A stretch of 59,763 bases of DNA, taken from NCBI GenBank assembly GCA_026396575.1, contig JAPLWM010000005.1, positions 1 to 59,763 of the forward strand, read 5' to 3'. The notes beneath the pieces were generated by a model. It searched no databases. It saw only the letters and a program-made list of their open reading frames with translations, and was not told where the DNA came from. The position numbers and the translations under genes are program-made. Positions 8,043-15,454 of the stretch are shown here, piece after piece; positions within the stretch are counted from its first letter, which is position 1, and each line of letters opens with the position of its first letter. The stretch comes from Candidatus Komeilibacteria bacterium. GTDB taxonomy: Bacteria; Patescibacteriota; Patescibacteriia; UBA1558; UBA10009.

Positions 8043-9646
8043 TTGATTACTTTTAAGGTTGAACTGGCAATGTTTAAAGCGGAGGTGGCCGTGAACTGGC
8101 CGGTGGAAGTCGGCGCTGTTTCTTTCAGTTCCGGCAGTTTGAAGGTTTGGGCAAAATCCGCGCCTAAAATAACAATCAGGTCCGGTTTTTCCTTAACCGT
8201 ACTGGCAGCGGCTGTAGTGGCGGCATATTCTTTAAGCAAATAATCTGGCACCGGGCGGGCCAAATAGGCCCCGGTTTCATTTTTCAGCCATTTTAAAGTA
8301 TCGTTTTTTTGCCCGTCGGTTAAATCGTAAATAACCGTTCGCTGGTAATCCTGGGTGGCGGCGTTTCTGAATCTGATAATTTTATAGCCCAGTTTTTCCA
8401 AATGGACGGCGCTCCAATAAGCCAGGCCACCCACGGGCGTGCCGTTTTGAATTTCAATTTTCGCTCCTTCGCTGATAATTTTGCCGGTATTGAAAATATC
8501 GTTCATTTGCCTGGCCAGCGTGTTAAAATTACCTTCTTTTGGCTGTAAAATCCAGGCACCTTCCGCGGTTACGCCGGGTTCCAGTAAACTGTCGGGACCG
8601 TCGTCCAAAACCAGGCGGTAAATTTTACTCTCGTCGGTGTTTTTAACCATCTGGGTAATTTTTAAGCCTTGCCAGATGGACATGTCGGTTTCTACCGATT
8701 TGCCCAAAAGGTTCATGGTGGCGGTAATTTTTTGAGGAGAAAGCAGAGTGGAAAATGTAAACAATTTATCTTTCACTGCCTGCAAAATCAGCTGCTGCCT
8801 GCGGCTGCGGGCAAAATCCGAACCTTCAAAATTGTTGCCGTGCCGGCTGCGGGCGTAAATTAAAGCAGTGGGGCCGTCCATTAATTGCATACCTTTTTTA
8901 AAGCTGACGGTTTGCACTTTATAATCATCGGTCGGATAGGTGTTGTCGGCAAAGGCGTTGGGCACATCAATGGTAATGCCGCCGATTTCATCGATGAATT
9001 TGCTGAAGCCGTCAAAGGTTAAGAGGGCAGAGTAATGGATGGGGATTTTTAAAGTGTCTTCAACGGTTTTGGTAATAGCAACGGCGCCTTGGTTGCCAGC
9101 GGCTCTGCCCAAAGAATAAATTTCATTGATTTTATGCCACTGCCCGTCGGTATACTTAACCGCCATATCGCGGGGAATGGAGAGCAGGCCCACTTCGCCG
9201 GTGGAGGGTTTAATGCTGATGACGATAATCGTGTCGGTTAAGTAGGGGCCGTCGTGGCCCTCGCCGCCGATGCCCAAAGCCAGAATATTCACGCGGTCGG
9301 TAAACTCGCCGGCCACGCGGCGGTCATCGCCCGCTAAAAAACCGGCCAATTGGATAAAAGGATTAAAGCGGTTAAGGCCGGTTAAGCCGCTGCCGCTGGG
9401 CGAGAATAATCTTTCCGAAAGGTACATGGTGCCGGAAATAAGCAAAATAAACAAGCTGATTAAAACAATTTTGATAATCAAATGTTTTTTAAGCCGGGGC
9501 CGTTCCAGGGTTTCCGGCCTTATCCGATCAACCGGCGCGGGAGCGTTTGTTTGTTCCGGTTCACGATGGATTAAAAAATTAATCCGATTTTGCGGTCGGT
9601 AAATTTTATCGCGATTGATTCTTTTTAAGCCGTCCAAAGGAGACAT
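8039..9646 (-). CDS. LytR-CpsA-Psr (LCP) family cell-envelope ligase
   Basis: LCP proteins transfer lipid-linked glycopolymers to peptidoglycan or surface proteins. The 535-aa protein has a cytoplasmic N-terminus, one membrane helix at about 55-75 (IIKIVLISLFILLISG), an LCP domain (ILALGIGGEG, DTIIVISIKP, LLSIPRDMAV, YARSRH, FARSRRQQLI) and a C-terminal LytR_C-like domain (IEIQNGT). The conserved Arg and Asp residues of the phosphotransferase are present. It has its own near-leaderless promoter and heads the der-pth operon. The natural polymer and acceptor are unknown. Confidence 0.9.
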   Translation of the reverse strand: MSPLDGLKRINRDKIYRPQNRINFLIHREPEQTNAPAPVDRIRPETLERPRLKKHLIIKIVLISLFILLISGTMYLSERLFSPSGSGLTGLNRFNPFIQLAGFLAGDDRRVAGEFTDRVNILALGIGGEGHDGPYLTDTIIVISIKPSTGEVGLLSIPRDMAVKYTDGQWHKINEIYSLGRAAGNQGAVAITKTVEDTLKIPIHYSALLTFDGFSKFIDEIGGITIDVPNAFADNTYPTDDYKVQTVSFKKGMQLMDGPTALIYARSRHGNNFEGSDFARSRRQQLILQAVKDKLFTFSTLLSPQKITATMNLLGKSVETDMSIWQGLKITQMVKNTDESKIYRLVLDDGPDSLLEPGVTAEGAWILQPKEGNFNTLARQMNDIFNTGKIISEGAKIEIQNGTPVGGLAYWSAVHLEKLGYKIIRFRNAATQDYQRTVIYDLTDGQKNDTLKWLKNETGAYLARPVPDYLLKEYAATTAAASTVKEKPDLIVILGADFAQTFKLPELKETAPTSTGQFTATSALNIASSTLKVIK

Positions 9647-9655
9647 GATGAACCA

Positions 9656-9684
9656 ATTATAATAAAAATAGGGCTAACAGTCAA
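9656..9684 (-). promoter_or_regulatory. Promoter of the LCP-der-pth operon
   Basis: On the minus strand TTGACT (9679-9684) and TATAAT (9656-9661) are 17 bp apart. The predicted start (about 9649) is only some 3 nt before the ATG at 9646, so the mRNA would be almost leaderless. Confidence 0.8.
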
Positions 9685-9710
9685 TTCTATTATTTTGAAT
9701 AAAATTTTAG

Positions 9711-9739
9711 TTGACAGGCCAGCGGATATTGTTTAAGAT
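9711..9739 (+). promoter_or_regulatory. Promoter of the NYN-domain gene
   Basis: TTGACA (9711-9716) and TAAGAT (9734-9739) are spaced by 17 bp and face away from the LCP promoter. The expected leader is about 38 nt. Confidence 0.8.
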
Positions 9740-9783
9740 ACGGGAAGTAACGGGGTCAAAAGCACATTAACCCTGTTTTATTT

Positions 9784-10284
9784 ATGCAAAATTTAAGCAA
9801 TAATTATGTTTTTATTGACAGTCAGAATCTTAATTTATCAATACGATCCCTGGGCTGGAAATTGGATTTTAAGCGTTTTCGAAAATATCTGTGGGATAAA
9901 TATAAAATAACCAAAGCTTTTTTGTTTATCGGTTATTTGCCTAAATATAAAAATCTATATAATCATTTAAGGCAAAGCGGCTATATTTTAATATTTAAAC
10001 CGGTTTTAGGCGAACAAGCTGGCTATATTAAAGGCAATATTGACGCTGAATTGGTTTTACAGACCATGATAGAATATTGGAATTTTAATCAAGCAATTAT
10101 TATTACCGGCGACGGTGATTTTTATTGCTTAATCCGTTATTTAAACAGGAATAATAAATTACTAAAACTATTGGTGCCAGATGTGCGCAAATATTCGGGC
10201 TTACTTAAAAGATTCGCTCCCAATAAAATAGATTTTATGAATACTTTAAAAAATAAGATAGAGTATAAACAAAACCGCCCGTAA
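9784..10284 (+). CDS. NYN-domain (PIN-like) RNase, LabA/DUF88 type
   Basis: NYN domains are PIN-fold, metal-dependent nucleases, mostly acting on RNA. The 166-aa protein keeps the acidic residues of the family: FIDSQNL (about 11-17), GNIDAELVLQTM and ITGDGDF. It has no extra domain. The gene stands alone between its own promoter and a terminator hairpin directly after the stop, so its context gives no clue to its substrate. Confidence 0.85.
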   Translation: MQNLSNNYVFIDSQNLNLSIRSLGWKLDFKRFRKYLWDKYKITKAFLFIGYLPKYKNLYNHLRQSGYILIFKPVLGEQAGYIKGNIDAELVLQTMIEYWNFNQAIIITGDGDFYCLIRYLNRNNKLLKLLVPDVRKYSGLLKRFAPNKIDFMNTLKNKIEYKQNRP

Positions 10285-10297
10285 AGGCGGCTTTGTT
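10275..10297 (+). terminator. Intrinsic terminator after the NYN gene
   Basis: The hairpin CCGCC/GGCGG (10275-10279 with 10286-10290) is followed by CTTTGTT. It overlaps the stop codon of the NYN gene. Confidence 0.65.
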
Positions 10298-10390
10298 AAG
10301 GCAGGCAATTGTATAAGGACTATCCCTTATAAACCTCCTGCCGTGGTGATTATGTTTGAATATTAACAAAATCAACTTCCTTTGTAAATA

Positions 10391-10419
10391 TTGACAAAAA
10401 TCAATAGATATGGTATATT
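10391..10419 (+). promoter_or_regulatory. Promoter of the DGR target gene
   Basis: TTGACA (10391-10396) and TATATT (10414-10419) with a 17-bp spacer give a near-consensus promoter, start about 10426. It leaves a long 5' leader of about 215 nt before the ATG at 10641. Confidence 0.8.
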
Positions 10420-10425
10420 GATTTA

Positions 10426-10640
10426 TTAAATTGTTCTTTGTTATTATTTTGTTTAATATTAGCCACGGTTTTTAGCTTACTTGTCCTCCGAAGTCCCGCG
10501 AAGCTGGACGAAGGTGGATTTATTAAAAATTAGGTTAAAAACCGTGGCTAATGGTTAGTTCACGGCAACATTCCGTTTGGGGCGTTTCCTAGGTCCTAGG
10601 GTGGAAACGTGAGGAGCGGATATTTTTTAAAGAGGTCAAA
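10426..10640 (+). promoter_or_regulatory. Structured 5' leader of the DGR target gene
   Basis: The leader holds a 16-bp perfect stem (10459-10474 with 10536-10551) that encloses an imperfect palindrome at about 10483-10519 (TCCTCCGAAGTCC paired with its near complement), then a second hairpin around 10587-10610 (GTTTCC/GGAAAC arms with CCTAGG inside). A GAGG before the ATG at 10641 is the likely ribosome site. It may control expression of the variable protein; no known riboswitch family was recognised. The remainder of 10298-10390 holds a TATAAGG/CCCTTATA hairpin and nothing else I can name. Confidence 0.5.
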
Positions 10641-11342
10641 ATGGGAAAGCCGAATACATCGGCGATTGTCGCTGCTTCTGGACATATGTCCAGTATTTGG
10701 ATTAGTTTAGTCAGGGGTGTCGCCAAGCATGGCGGTACGGACGAAGACATTATCCGACTGAACACTCCGGAAGGAGAGGAGACTTTGGATCGGGTCGCTG
10801 AACTGATCGCCAATGCCAACAGGAAAGCGGTCGAGCCAATTCAACTGCAACCGTTACTCAAGCTTCTCGGCACCGTTTCTATTCCGAAAACGACCGAGCC
10901 ATTCGTGGTTGCCGACCATTTCAAGAAGGGCAACGCCGACGGCGTCGCTATCTCAATCATCTGGGAAAATTTTCAGACCTTGTGTGGCGGCGTGGTAGAG
11001 GAGCCGATCAAAGAGGCGATTGAACTTCGCTACTACAAACTCCTTCGTCCGGAAGATGACGAGCCAATCATCGTTGAACTCAGCGGTGAAGCAACGGTTG
11101 AAACATTTTTCGCCGCGATTTGGGAGTCGCTGAAACTCCAGAAGAACGGTGGAAAGGGCAAGCTTTTAACAACCGACGGAGCGAATATTTTCTATATTCG
11201 CGTAGGCGGCGTTTTGCTGGCGGTTCGCGTCCGCTGGGATTACTTCGGCTGGCGTGCCAGCGCCGACTCGGTGGAGTACCCGCACTGGTGGAGTGCCGGC
11301 TTCCGGGTCTTTTCCGGCAATTCAGTATCTTTGGCGGCATAG
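10641..11342 (+). CDS. DGR target protein with hypervariable C-terminus
   Basis: This 233-aa protein ends in a C-type-lectin-like variable region: residues from about 189 to 227 (GGVLLAVRVRW to FRVFSGN) are encoded by the variable repeat at 11205-11321. Its differences from the template repeat at 11672-11788 fall almost entirely on template adenines. The N-terminal half (SGHMSSIWISLVRGV, HGGTDEDIIRLN) is a small helical region I do not assign to a named family. There is no signal peptide or membrane segment. Codon use is more GC-rich than in the flanking genes, suggesting a transferred cassette. It has its own promoter, structured leader and terminator. By analogy with other DGRs the variable face would bind diverse ligands; the ligand is unknown. 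Confidence 0.85.
   Translation: MGKPNTSAIVAASGHMSSIWISLVRGVAKHGGTDEDIIRLNTPEGEETLDRVAELIANANRKAVEPIQLQPLLKLLGTVSIPKTTEPFVVADHFKKGNADGVAISIIWENFQTLCGGVVEEPIKEAIELRYYKLLRPEDDEPIIVELSGEATVETFFAAIWESLKLQKNGGKGKLLTTDGANIFYIRVGGVLLAVRVRWDYFGWRASADSVEYPHWWSAGFRVFSGNSVSLAA
11205..11321 (+). repeat. DGR variable repeat (VR)
   Basis: These 117 bp align without gaps to 11672-11788. I count 22 mismatches, 18 of them where the template has A; the other four are C/T differences. VR codons that were AAC or AAT in the template now read Arg, Asp, Tyr, Phe, Ser, His and others. The alignment starts at the GGCGGC at 11205. Confidence 0.9.
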
Positions 11343-11373
11343 AACTTCCAGTTCTTTGTCCCTTGGATACCCA

Positions 11374-11419
11374 GACCCTCTGACAGTTTCGCGAGAGATT
11401 GTCAGAGGGTCGCTTTTTT
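11374..11419 (+). terminator. Terminator after the DGR target gene
   Basis: A 12-bp perfect stem (GACCCTCTGACA at 11374-11385 with 11400-11411) is followed by GC and six T. Hairpins just downstream of VRs are known to assist mutagenic homing in some DGRs, so it may have two roles. Confidence 0.75.
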
Positions 11420-11671
11420 ATCTCAAAGTTTTTTGCTATAATATTTACGAAATCATTTTCTGCGGAACGGCTACGGCTTTTCCGCCATGGTTTTAGAAAA
11501 TTTTAAATCAGATTCGCGTCGGGCACGCCTTACACGAGAGCGTTTAAAATTTTTCTTTTAAAAAAGACAAGAATTGGCGCTTAAAATTGGCGGACTTTTA
11601 GGTCCCAAATCAGATACAGTCCATTTGAGCATTCAAAGGGCAGTGGCCTGGATGGTTTTTAGCGCGATACT
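11420..11671 (+). promoter_or_regulatory. Region upstream of the template repeat, possible template-RNA promoter
   Basis: No gene was found here. A TATAAT lies at 11437-11442, with only a T-run at the -35 position. Downstream are two potential hairpins: GCGGAA/TTCCGC around 11461-11484, and inverted AT arms at about 11497-11507 and 11547-11557. Transcription from here would produce an RNA running through the template repeat, as DGR template RNAs do. Confidence 0.35.
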
Positions 11672-11788
11672 GGCGGCGTTTTGCTGGCGGTTAACGTCAA
11701 CTGGAATAACAACGGCTGGAACGTCAACGCCAACTCGGTGAAGAACCCGAACAGGTGGAATGCCGGCCACCGGGTCTTTTCCGGCAAC
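11672..11788 (+). repeat. DGR template repeat (TR)
   Basis: This is the non-coding partner of the variable repeat. Read in the target frame it is packed with AAC and AAT codons (VNVNWNNNGWNVNANSV), as expected for a template whose adenines are the mutagenesis positions. It lies 350 bp after the VR, in the same orientation, and ends close to a hairpin at 11799-11821. Confidence 0.9.
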
Positions 11789-11798
11789 TGTTGTTTTT

Positions 11799-11825
11799 CT
11801 CCCGCTTTTAACGAGCGGGAGTTTT
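11799..11825. terminator. Hairpin between template repeat and avd
   Basis: The 8-bp stem CTCCCGCT/AGCGGGAG (11799-11806 with 11814-11821) is flanked by T-runs on both sides, so it can act as a terminator for the template RNA (plus) and for the convergent avd-like gene (minus), whose last codons it overlaps. Confidence 0.65.
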
Positions 11826-12119
11826 GCTTAACAGGCCTTTTTTCCAACCGCCCAGCATGCGGCCTATTTCTTGCAGTTTAGACGACAGTTCAAGGTATTT
11901 TTCAGCGGGGATTAATTTATTTTCCCAGGCAATTTGTAAAAAGAGCTTTAAAACATCAAGGCGGGTGATGGCTTTGCTTAACATTATTATTTTTTGATCA
12001 ACTGGGAGATAGGAAGAGATGAAGCTTAATTCAATCATTTCCAAAAACATTAGATAATTTATTATCGGCCTGGCCGTCAAATATCTCCTAATGATCTGTC
12101 TCTGGTGGAACTGGCACAT
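11808..12119 (-). CDS. Avd-type DGR accessory protein, 5' truncated and fused to transposase remnant
   Basis: Avd is the small four-helix-bundle pentamer that binds the DGR reverse transcriptase and template RNA. The C-terminal two thirds fits: helical segments and the hallmark EIGRMLGGW near residues 86-94, after KYLELSSKLQ. The first 20 or so residues (MCQFHQRQIIRRYLTARP) instead belong to a DDE-type transposase, whose frame continues upstream to 12197. So the true avd 5' end has been lost and replaced; an internal ATG near 12050 could still start an 80-aa product. It is convergent with the target gene. No reverse transcriptase lies beside it. Confidence 0.75.
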   Translation of the reverse strand: MCQFHQRQIIRRYLTARPIINYLMFLEMIELSFISSYLPVDQKIIMLSKAITRLDVLKLFLQIAWENKLIPAEKYLELSSKLQEIGRMLGGWKKGLLSKTPAR

Positions 12120-12197
12120 TTGCGCTGGCAGGCCGTTAAAGACCGCTCTAATGCCAGGTCTGCCGTCTAAAACGACAGCCTTGATATGGAAAACACC
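12054..12197 (-). pseudogene. Transposase C-terminal-core fragment
   Basis: In frame with the avd-like ORF, the minus strand encodes KAVVLDGRPGIRAVF then GLPAQMCQFHQRQIIRRYLT, which resembles the catalytic core of MULE/IS256-like DDE transposases. It is preceded by an in-frame TAA at 12198-12200 and runs into avd-like sequence at about 12060. The rest of the transposase is absent. I cannot assign the IS family firmly. Confidence 0.6.
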
Positions 12198-12243
12198 TTA
12201 TTCTAAATGATTTTTGCCGAGCGAATAACTCCTAAAGGCGCGC

Positions 12244-12272
12244 TTGATTTTATGTTTTTTAGCTGTTATAAT
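12244..12272 (+). promoter_or_regulatory. Promoter of tRNA-Val
   Basis: TTGATT (12244-12249) and TATAAT (12267-12272), 17-bp spacer, about 27 bp before the mature tRNA 5' end. Confidence 0.8.
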
Positions 12273-12305
12273 TAGCATAATTTTGCGGAAAATACGGGGT
12301 TAGAT

Positions 12306-12382
12306 GGGCAATTAGCTCAGCTGGTTAGAGCGCTGCATTCACATTGCAGAGGTCGCAGGTTCGATTCCTGCATTGCCCACCA
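12306..12382 (+). tRNA. tRNA-Val (anticodon CAC)
   Basis: A 77-nt cloverleaf: acceptor GGGCAAT/ATTGCCC, D arm GCTC/GAGC, anticodon stem CTGCA/TGCAG with loop TTCACAT (anticodon CAC, reads GUG), T arm GCAGG/CCTGC with TTCGATT, and an encoded CCA. Confidence 0.95.
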
Positions 12383-12420
12383 CAGCGGGCAAATTAAATT
12401 TACAGGTTTAATTTTAATTT

Positions 12421-12726
12421 ATGGATCAAGCTGAAAACAATAAAGAAGTAATCGATCTAAGCGGTAGGCGCGATAATTCCGGCGCCGGCCTAAAATTTAA
12501 GGATGAACAGCAGATGCCCGGCCGAATATTTCAGCCCGGAACTTCAAAAATCATCCAGCTGGTTATAAAGTATTCCGGCGGATTAATTAAAAATAAAAGG
12601 CAGGCGAATCATGTTTTAATCGGATTTATACTGTTGGCGGTTATCGTTTCGCTGTTTTTGATTTTTAACGGAGGAGGAACGGCCGGTAGCCCGAAAGACA
12701 TAAAAATATTGCCTGCCGTATTTTGA
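12421..12726 (+). CDS. Small single-pass membrane protein, function unknown
   Basis: The 101-aa protein has a polar N-terminal half and one clear membrane helix at about 66-82 (VLIGFILLAVIVSLFLIF), followed by a short Gly/Ser tail. I recognise no family. It directly precedes the pilin-like gene (5-bp gap to its ATG), so it may belong to a pilus or envelope function. The tRNA-Val promoter upstream may supply read-through transcription. Confidence 0.6.
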   Translation: MDQAENNKEVIDLSGRRDNSGAGLKFKDEQQMPGRIFQPGTSKIIQLVIKYSGGLIKNKRQANHVLIGFILLAVIVSLFLIFNGGGTAGSPKDIKILPAVF

Positions 12727-12731
12727 TTTTT

Positions 12732-13244
12732 ATGAATAATAAAACAAAAACCAAGGGTTTTACATTAATTGAATTATTAGTGGTAATTGCCATTATCGGT
12801 TTGCTTTCCACTTTAGCCGCGGTTAGTTTAAATTTTGCCAAAGCCAGGGCCAGAGACGGGAAAAGATTATCCGACATGCATCAAATGCAAATTGCGCTGG
12901 AGCTTTATTACGATTCTTTCGGCAGATTTCCCGATTCGGATTTTGCCGGCTGCGGCGGTTGGGATTCATCGGGAAACGGCACTTTTATTACGCCATTAGT
13001 GGCAAATCATTTTTTACCAGCGCACCTGCTGGATCCCGCCATCAACGACAGTTGTGGAAATTATGCCTATTACCGCTATGGCGCCGGAACTTATAGTTGC
13101 TATTCTTCAAGCGCCGCTTTCTACGTTTTAGGAGTCAGAGATATGGAAACCAGCGGCAATCCTTATCCGGCAAGCCCCGGTTGGAGCTGTTCAGGGCGTA
13201 ATTGGCAGGGTGAATTTGATTATGTAGTTGGAAAGCTTGAGTAA
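12732..13244 (+). CDS. Type IV pilin-like protein (prepilin)
   Basis: The N-terminus carries the class III signal KTKGFTLIELLVVIAIIGLL, with cleavage expected between Gly and Phe and the conserved Glu5. The ~150-residue globular domain after the long helix has four or more Cys (GCGGW, SCGNY, SCYSS, SCSGR) and a Tyr-rich loop. At 170 aa it fits a major or minor pseudopilin. ATG 12732 was chosen over an in-frame TTG 9 bp upstream. No prepilin peptidase or assembly ATPase is in the window. Confidence 0.88.
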   Translation: MNNKTKTKGFTLIELLVVIAIIGLLSTLAAVSLNFAKARARDGKRLSDMHQMQIALELYYDSFGRFPDSDFAGCGGWDSSGNGTFITPLVANHFLPAHLLDPAINDSCGNYAYYRYGAGTYSCYSSSAAFYVLGVRDMETSGNPYPASPGWSCSGRNWQGEFDYVVGKLE

Positions 13245-13315
13245 TAATTTTTTAAACATCTTTGCTTTTACTTTGGTTTTCTGTTAAAGTGAAAATAATA
13301 TTTTTAACCGTTTTT

Positions 13316-13969
13316 ATGAACAATATTCTTGATTTAAGGGATAAAAAAGAAGAAAAAACAGAAGTTGAACCGGAACAGGCGGTTTTGGAAGAAGTGCCCG
13401 AGCAGCCTTCGCCTTGGCAGAAGTTTAAGGAATATTTTTGGGAGATTTTAAAAATCGTGGTTATCTCCTTAATTATTATCGTCCCCATCCGCTTGTACGT
13501 TATCCAGCCGTTTATAGTGGAAGGCGATTCCATGGTGCCCAATTTCCATAACGGCGAATATTTGATCGTTGATGAAATCAGCTATCGTTTTAGCGAACCG
13601 GTCCGGGGCGAGGTAATTATTTTTCATCCGCCGCAGGATCCTAAAACTTATTATATTAAAAGAATCATCGGCTTGCCCGGCGAAACCGTGGAATTTAAAA
13701 ACGGTAAAATTTATATTTATAATACCGAATTTCCCCAGGGCCAGCTGTTGGACGAAAAACTTTATTTAGCGGACAGTTTGGCTAACGAAGAAGTCAAGGT
13801 TACGCTTAAAGGCAAGGAATATTTCGTGATGGGCGATAACCGCAATAACAGTTTGGATTCCCGCAGATTGGGCCCGATCGCTTTTGACCATATTAGGGGC
13901 CGGGCCATGCTGCGCGCTTTTCCTTTCAACGAATTTACGGTTTTTAAGTCACCGAACTATAATTTTTAA
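13316..13969 (+). CDS. lepB: Type I signal peptidase
   Basis: This removes signal peptides from secreted proteins, such as the large surface proteins at 16192-25347. The 217 aa contain a cytoplasmic acidic N-terminus, one membrane helix (IVVISLIIIVPIRLYVIQPF), then the catalytic Ser in GDSMVP, the Lys in YIKRIIGLPGE and the GDNRNNSLDSR box of the S26 family. ATG 13316 was preferred over an in-frame upstream Met at 13262 because the upstream stretch has no family match. The hisS start follows the stop codon by 2 bp. Confidence 0.93.
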   Translation: MNNILDLRDKKEEKTEVEPEQAVLEEVPEQPSPWQKFKEYFWEILKIVVISLIIIVPIRLYVIQPFIVEGDSMVPNFHNGEYLIVDEISYRFSEPVRGEVIIFHPPQDPKTYYIKRIIGLPGETVEFKNGKIYIYNTEFPQGQLLDEKLYLADSLANEEVKVTLKGKEYFVMGDNRNNSLDSRRLGPIAFDHIRGRAMLRAFPFNEFTVFKSPNYNF

Positions 13970-13971
13970 TT

Positions 13972-15333
13972 ATGCAACAAAAAAAAGAAGTAAAAAAGAA
14001 AAAGGCCTTTCAGCTGGTTAAGGGCATGCGCGATATTTTGCCTGAAGAGCAGCGCTATTGGGATTTTTTGCGCGATTTAATCAATAAAATCGCCAAAACT
14101 TACGGATTCAGCCGTTTGGATACGCCCCTGGTGGAAGCGGCAGATTTGTTCGTTAGGGGCATCGGCCAGGTTACCGATATCGTGGAAAAAGAAATGTACG
14201 CTTTCGTGGATCAGGGCGGCGACCATTTGGCCTTGCGGCCCGAAGGCACGGCCGGTCTAGCTCGTGCTTACGTTGAACACGGCATGCATAACTTGCCCCA
14301 GCCCGTTAAATTATTTTATTTCGGGCCGATGTTCAGGCACGATAAGCCGCAAACCGGGCGCTATCGCCAGCACTGGCAATTCGGCTTTGAAATTTTAGGC
14401 GAAGCCGACCCGATTGTTGATGCCCAGGTAATTTTGGTTGCCTATAAAATTTATCAAAGCTTGAATTTACCCGTTAATATTCAAATCAACAGCATCGGCT
14501 GCCCCGGTTGCCGTCCGGATTACGAAAACGAACTCAAGGATTATTTTAAAAAGCATAAAAACCGCTTAAGCGAGCTTTCCCAGCATCGCTTGCTTAAAAA
14601 TCCTTTAAGAATTTTGGATTCCAAAGAAAAAGAAGACCTGCCGATTATTGCCGACGCTCCCCAGCAGATTGATTTTTTATGCGAGGATTGCCGCAATCAT
14701 TTTATGCTCCTTTTTGAATATTTGGATGATCTGGGCATTCCTTACGCTTTAAACCCCACCATTGTGAGGGGTTTGGATTATTACGGCCGGACCACTTTTG
14801 AAATTTGGACGGCCGAAGAAGAGGAGAACTCGCCTCGAGAAGCCGGAGGTGAAGCTGGCAGGCTCACTGATTCGGCTGGCAGGCAAAGCGCCTTGGGCGG
14901 CGGCGGCCGTTATGACGGCTTGGTTGAATTATTGGGCGGCAATCCTACGCCGGCCGTGGGTTTTGCCGGTGGCGTGGAACGTTTGATCGCCCAAATGAAG
15001 GAAAAGGATATTAAAGTGCCGGAACGGGAAAAGCCGGAAATCTTCTTGGCCCAGCTGGGCAGCGAAGCCAGAAAAAAAGCCCTGGTTTTATTTGAAGAAT
15101 TAAAAGAAGCCGGCTTGGCTGTTTCGGAGAACCTTTCCAAAAGCGGGCTTAAGGTCCAGCTGGAAAATGCCGACAAGCAAAAGGTTAAGTTCACTTTAAT
15201 TTTGGGCCAGAAAGAAATCGTGGATGGCACTATTATGATCAGGGATATGGAAAACGGCATTCAGGAAGTGGTTGATTTTACCAAGGTGGTGGCCGAAGTT
15301 AAAAAGCGCTTGGAGAAATCCAATGTCAAATAA
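13972..15333 (+). CDS. hisS: Histidyl-tRNA synthetase
   Basis: The class II enzyme charges tRNA-His. The 453-aa sequence shows motif 1 around GFSRLDTPLVE, motif 2 with MFRHDKPQTGRYRQHWQFG, the His-A box VRGLDYYGRTTFE and motif 3 GFAGGVERL, then an anticodon-binding domain. Between TFEIWTAEEEE and GGGGRYDGL it carries about 20 extra residues (SPREAGGEAGRLTDSAGRQS) compared with the usual short loop, encoded at about 14824-14890. It is part of an operon with lepB. Confidence 0.95.
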   Translation: MQQKKEVKKKKAFQLVKGMRDILPEEQRYWDFLRDLINKIAKTYGFSRLDTPLVEAADLFVRGIGQVTDIVEKEMYAFVDQGGDHLALRPEGTAGLARAYVEHGMHNLPQPVKLFYFGPMFRHDKPQTGRYRQHWQFGFEILGEADPIVDAQVILVAYKIYQSLNLPVNIQINSIGCPGCRPDYENELKDYFKKHKNRLSELSQHRLLKNPLRILDSKEKEDLPIIADAPQQIDFLCEDCRNHFMLLFEYLDDLGIPYALNPTIVRGLDYYGRTTFEIWTAEEEENSPREAGGEAGRLTDSAGRQSALGGGGRYDGLVELLGGNPTPAVGFAGGVERLIAQMKEKDIKVPEREKPEIFLAQLGSEARKKALVLFEELKEAGLAVSENLSKSGLKVQLENADKQKVKFTLILGQKEIVDGTIMIRDMENGIQEVVDFTKVVAEVKKRLEKSNVK

Positions 15334-15454
15334 TTTTGAATTTGACTTTGTGCATAAAATATGTTTTACTATATTAAGATATAGCAGTTTATTTTTTAAT
15401 CATTGGCCTGCGTTGTTAGGCCTAAAATCTTAAAGAAAGGAAGGTGAAAAGGCA

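Noticed and set aside
11080..11496. Several overlapping frames on both strands across the DGR target gene
   Set aside because: They are shadows of the GC-richer target gene and lack start signals.
12119..12175. A plus-strand peptide LSLVELAHLRWQAVKDRSNARSAV considered as a reverse transcriptase remnant
   Set aside because: It has no RT motif, and the same DNA encodes a recognisable transposase fragment on the minus strand.
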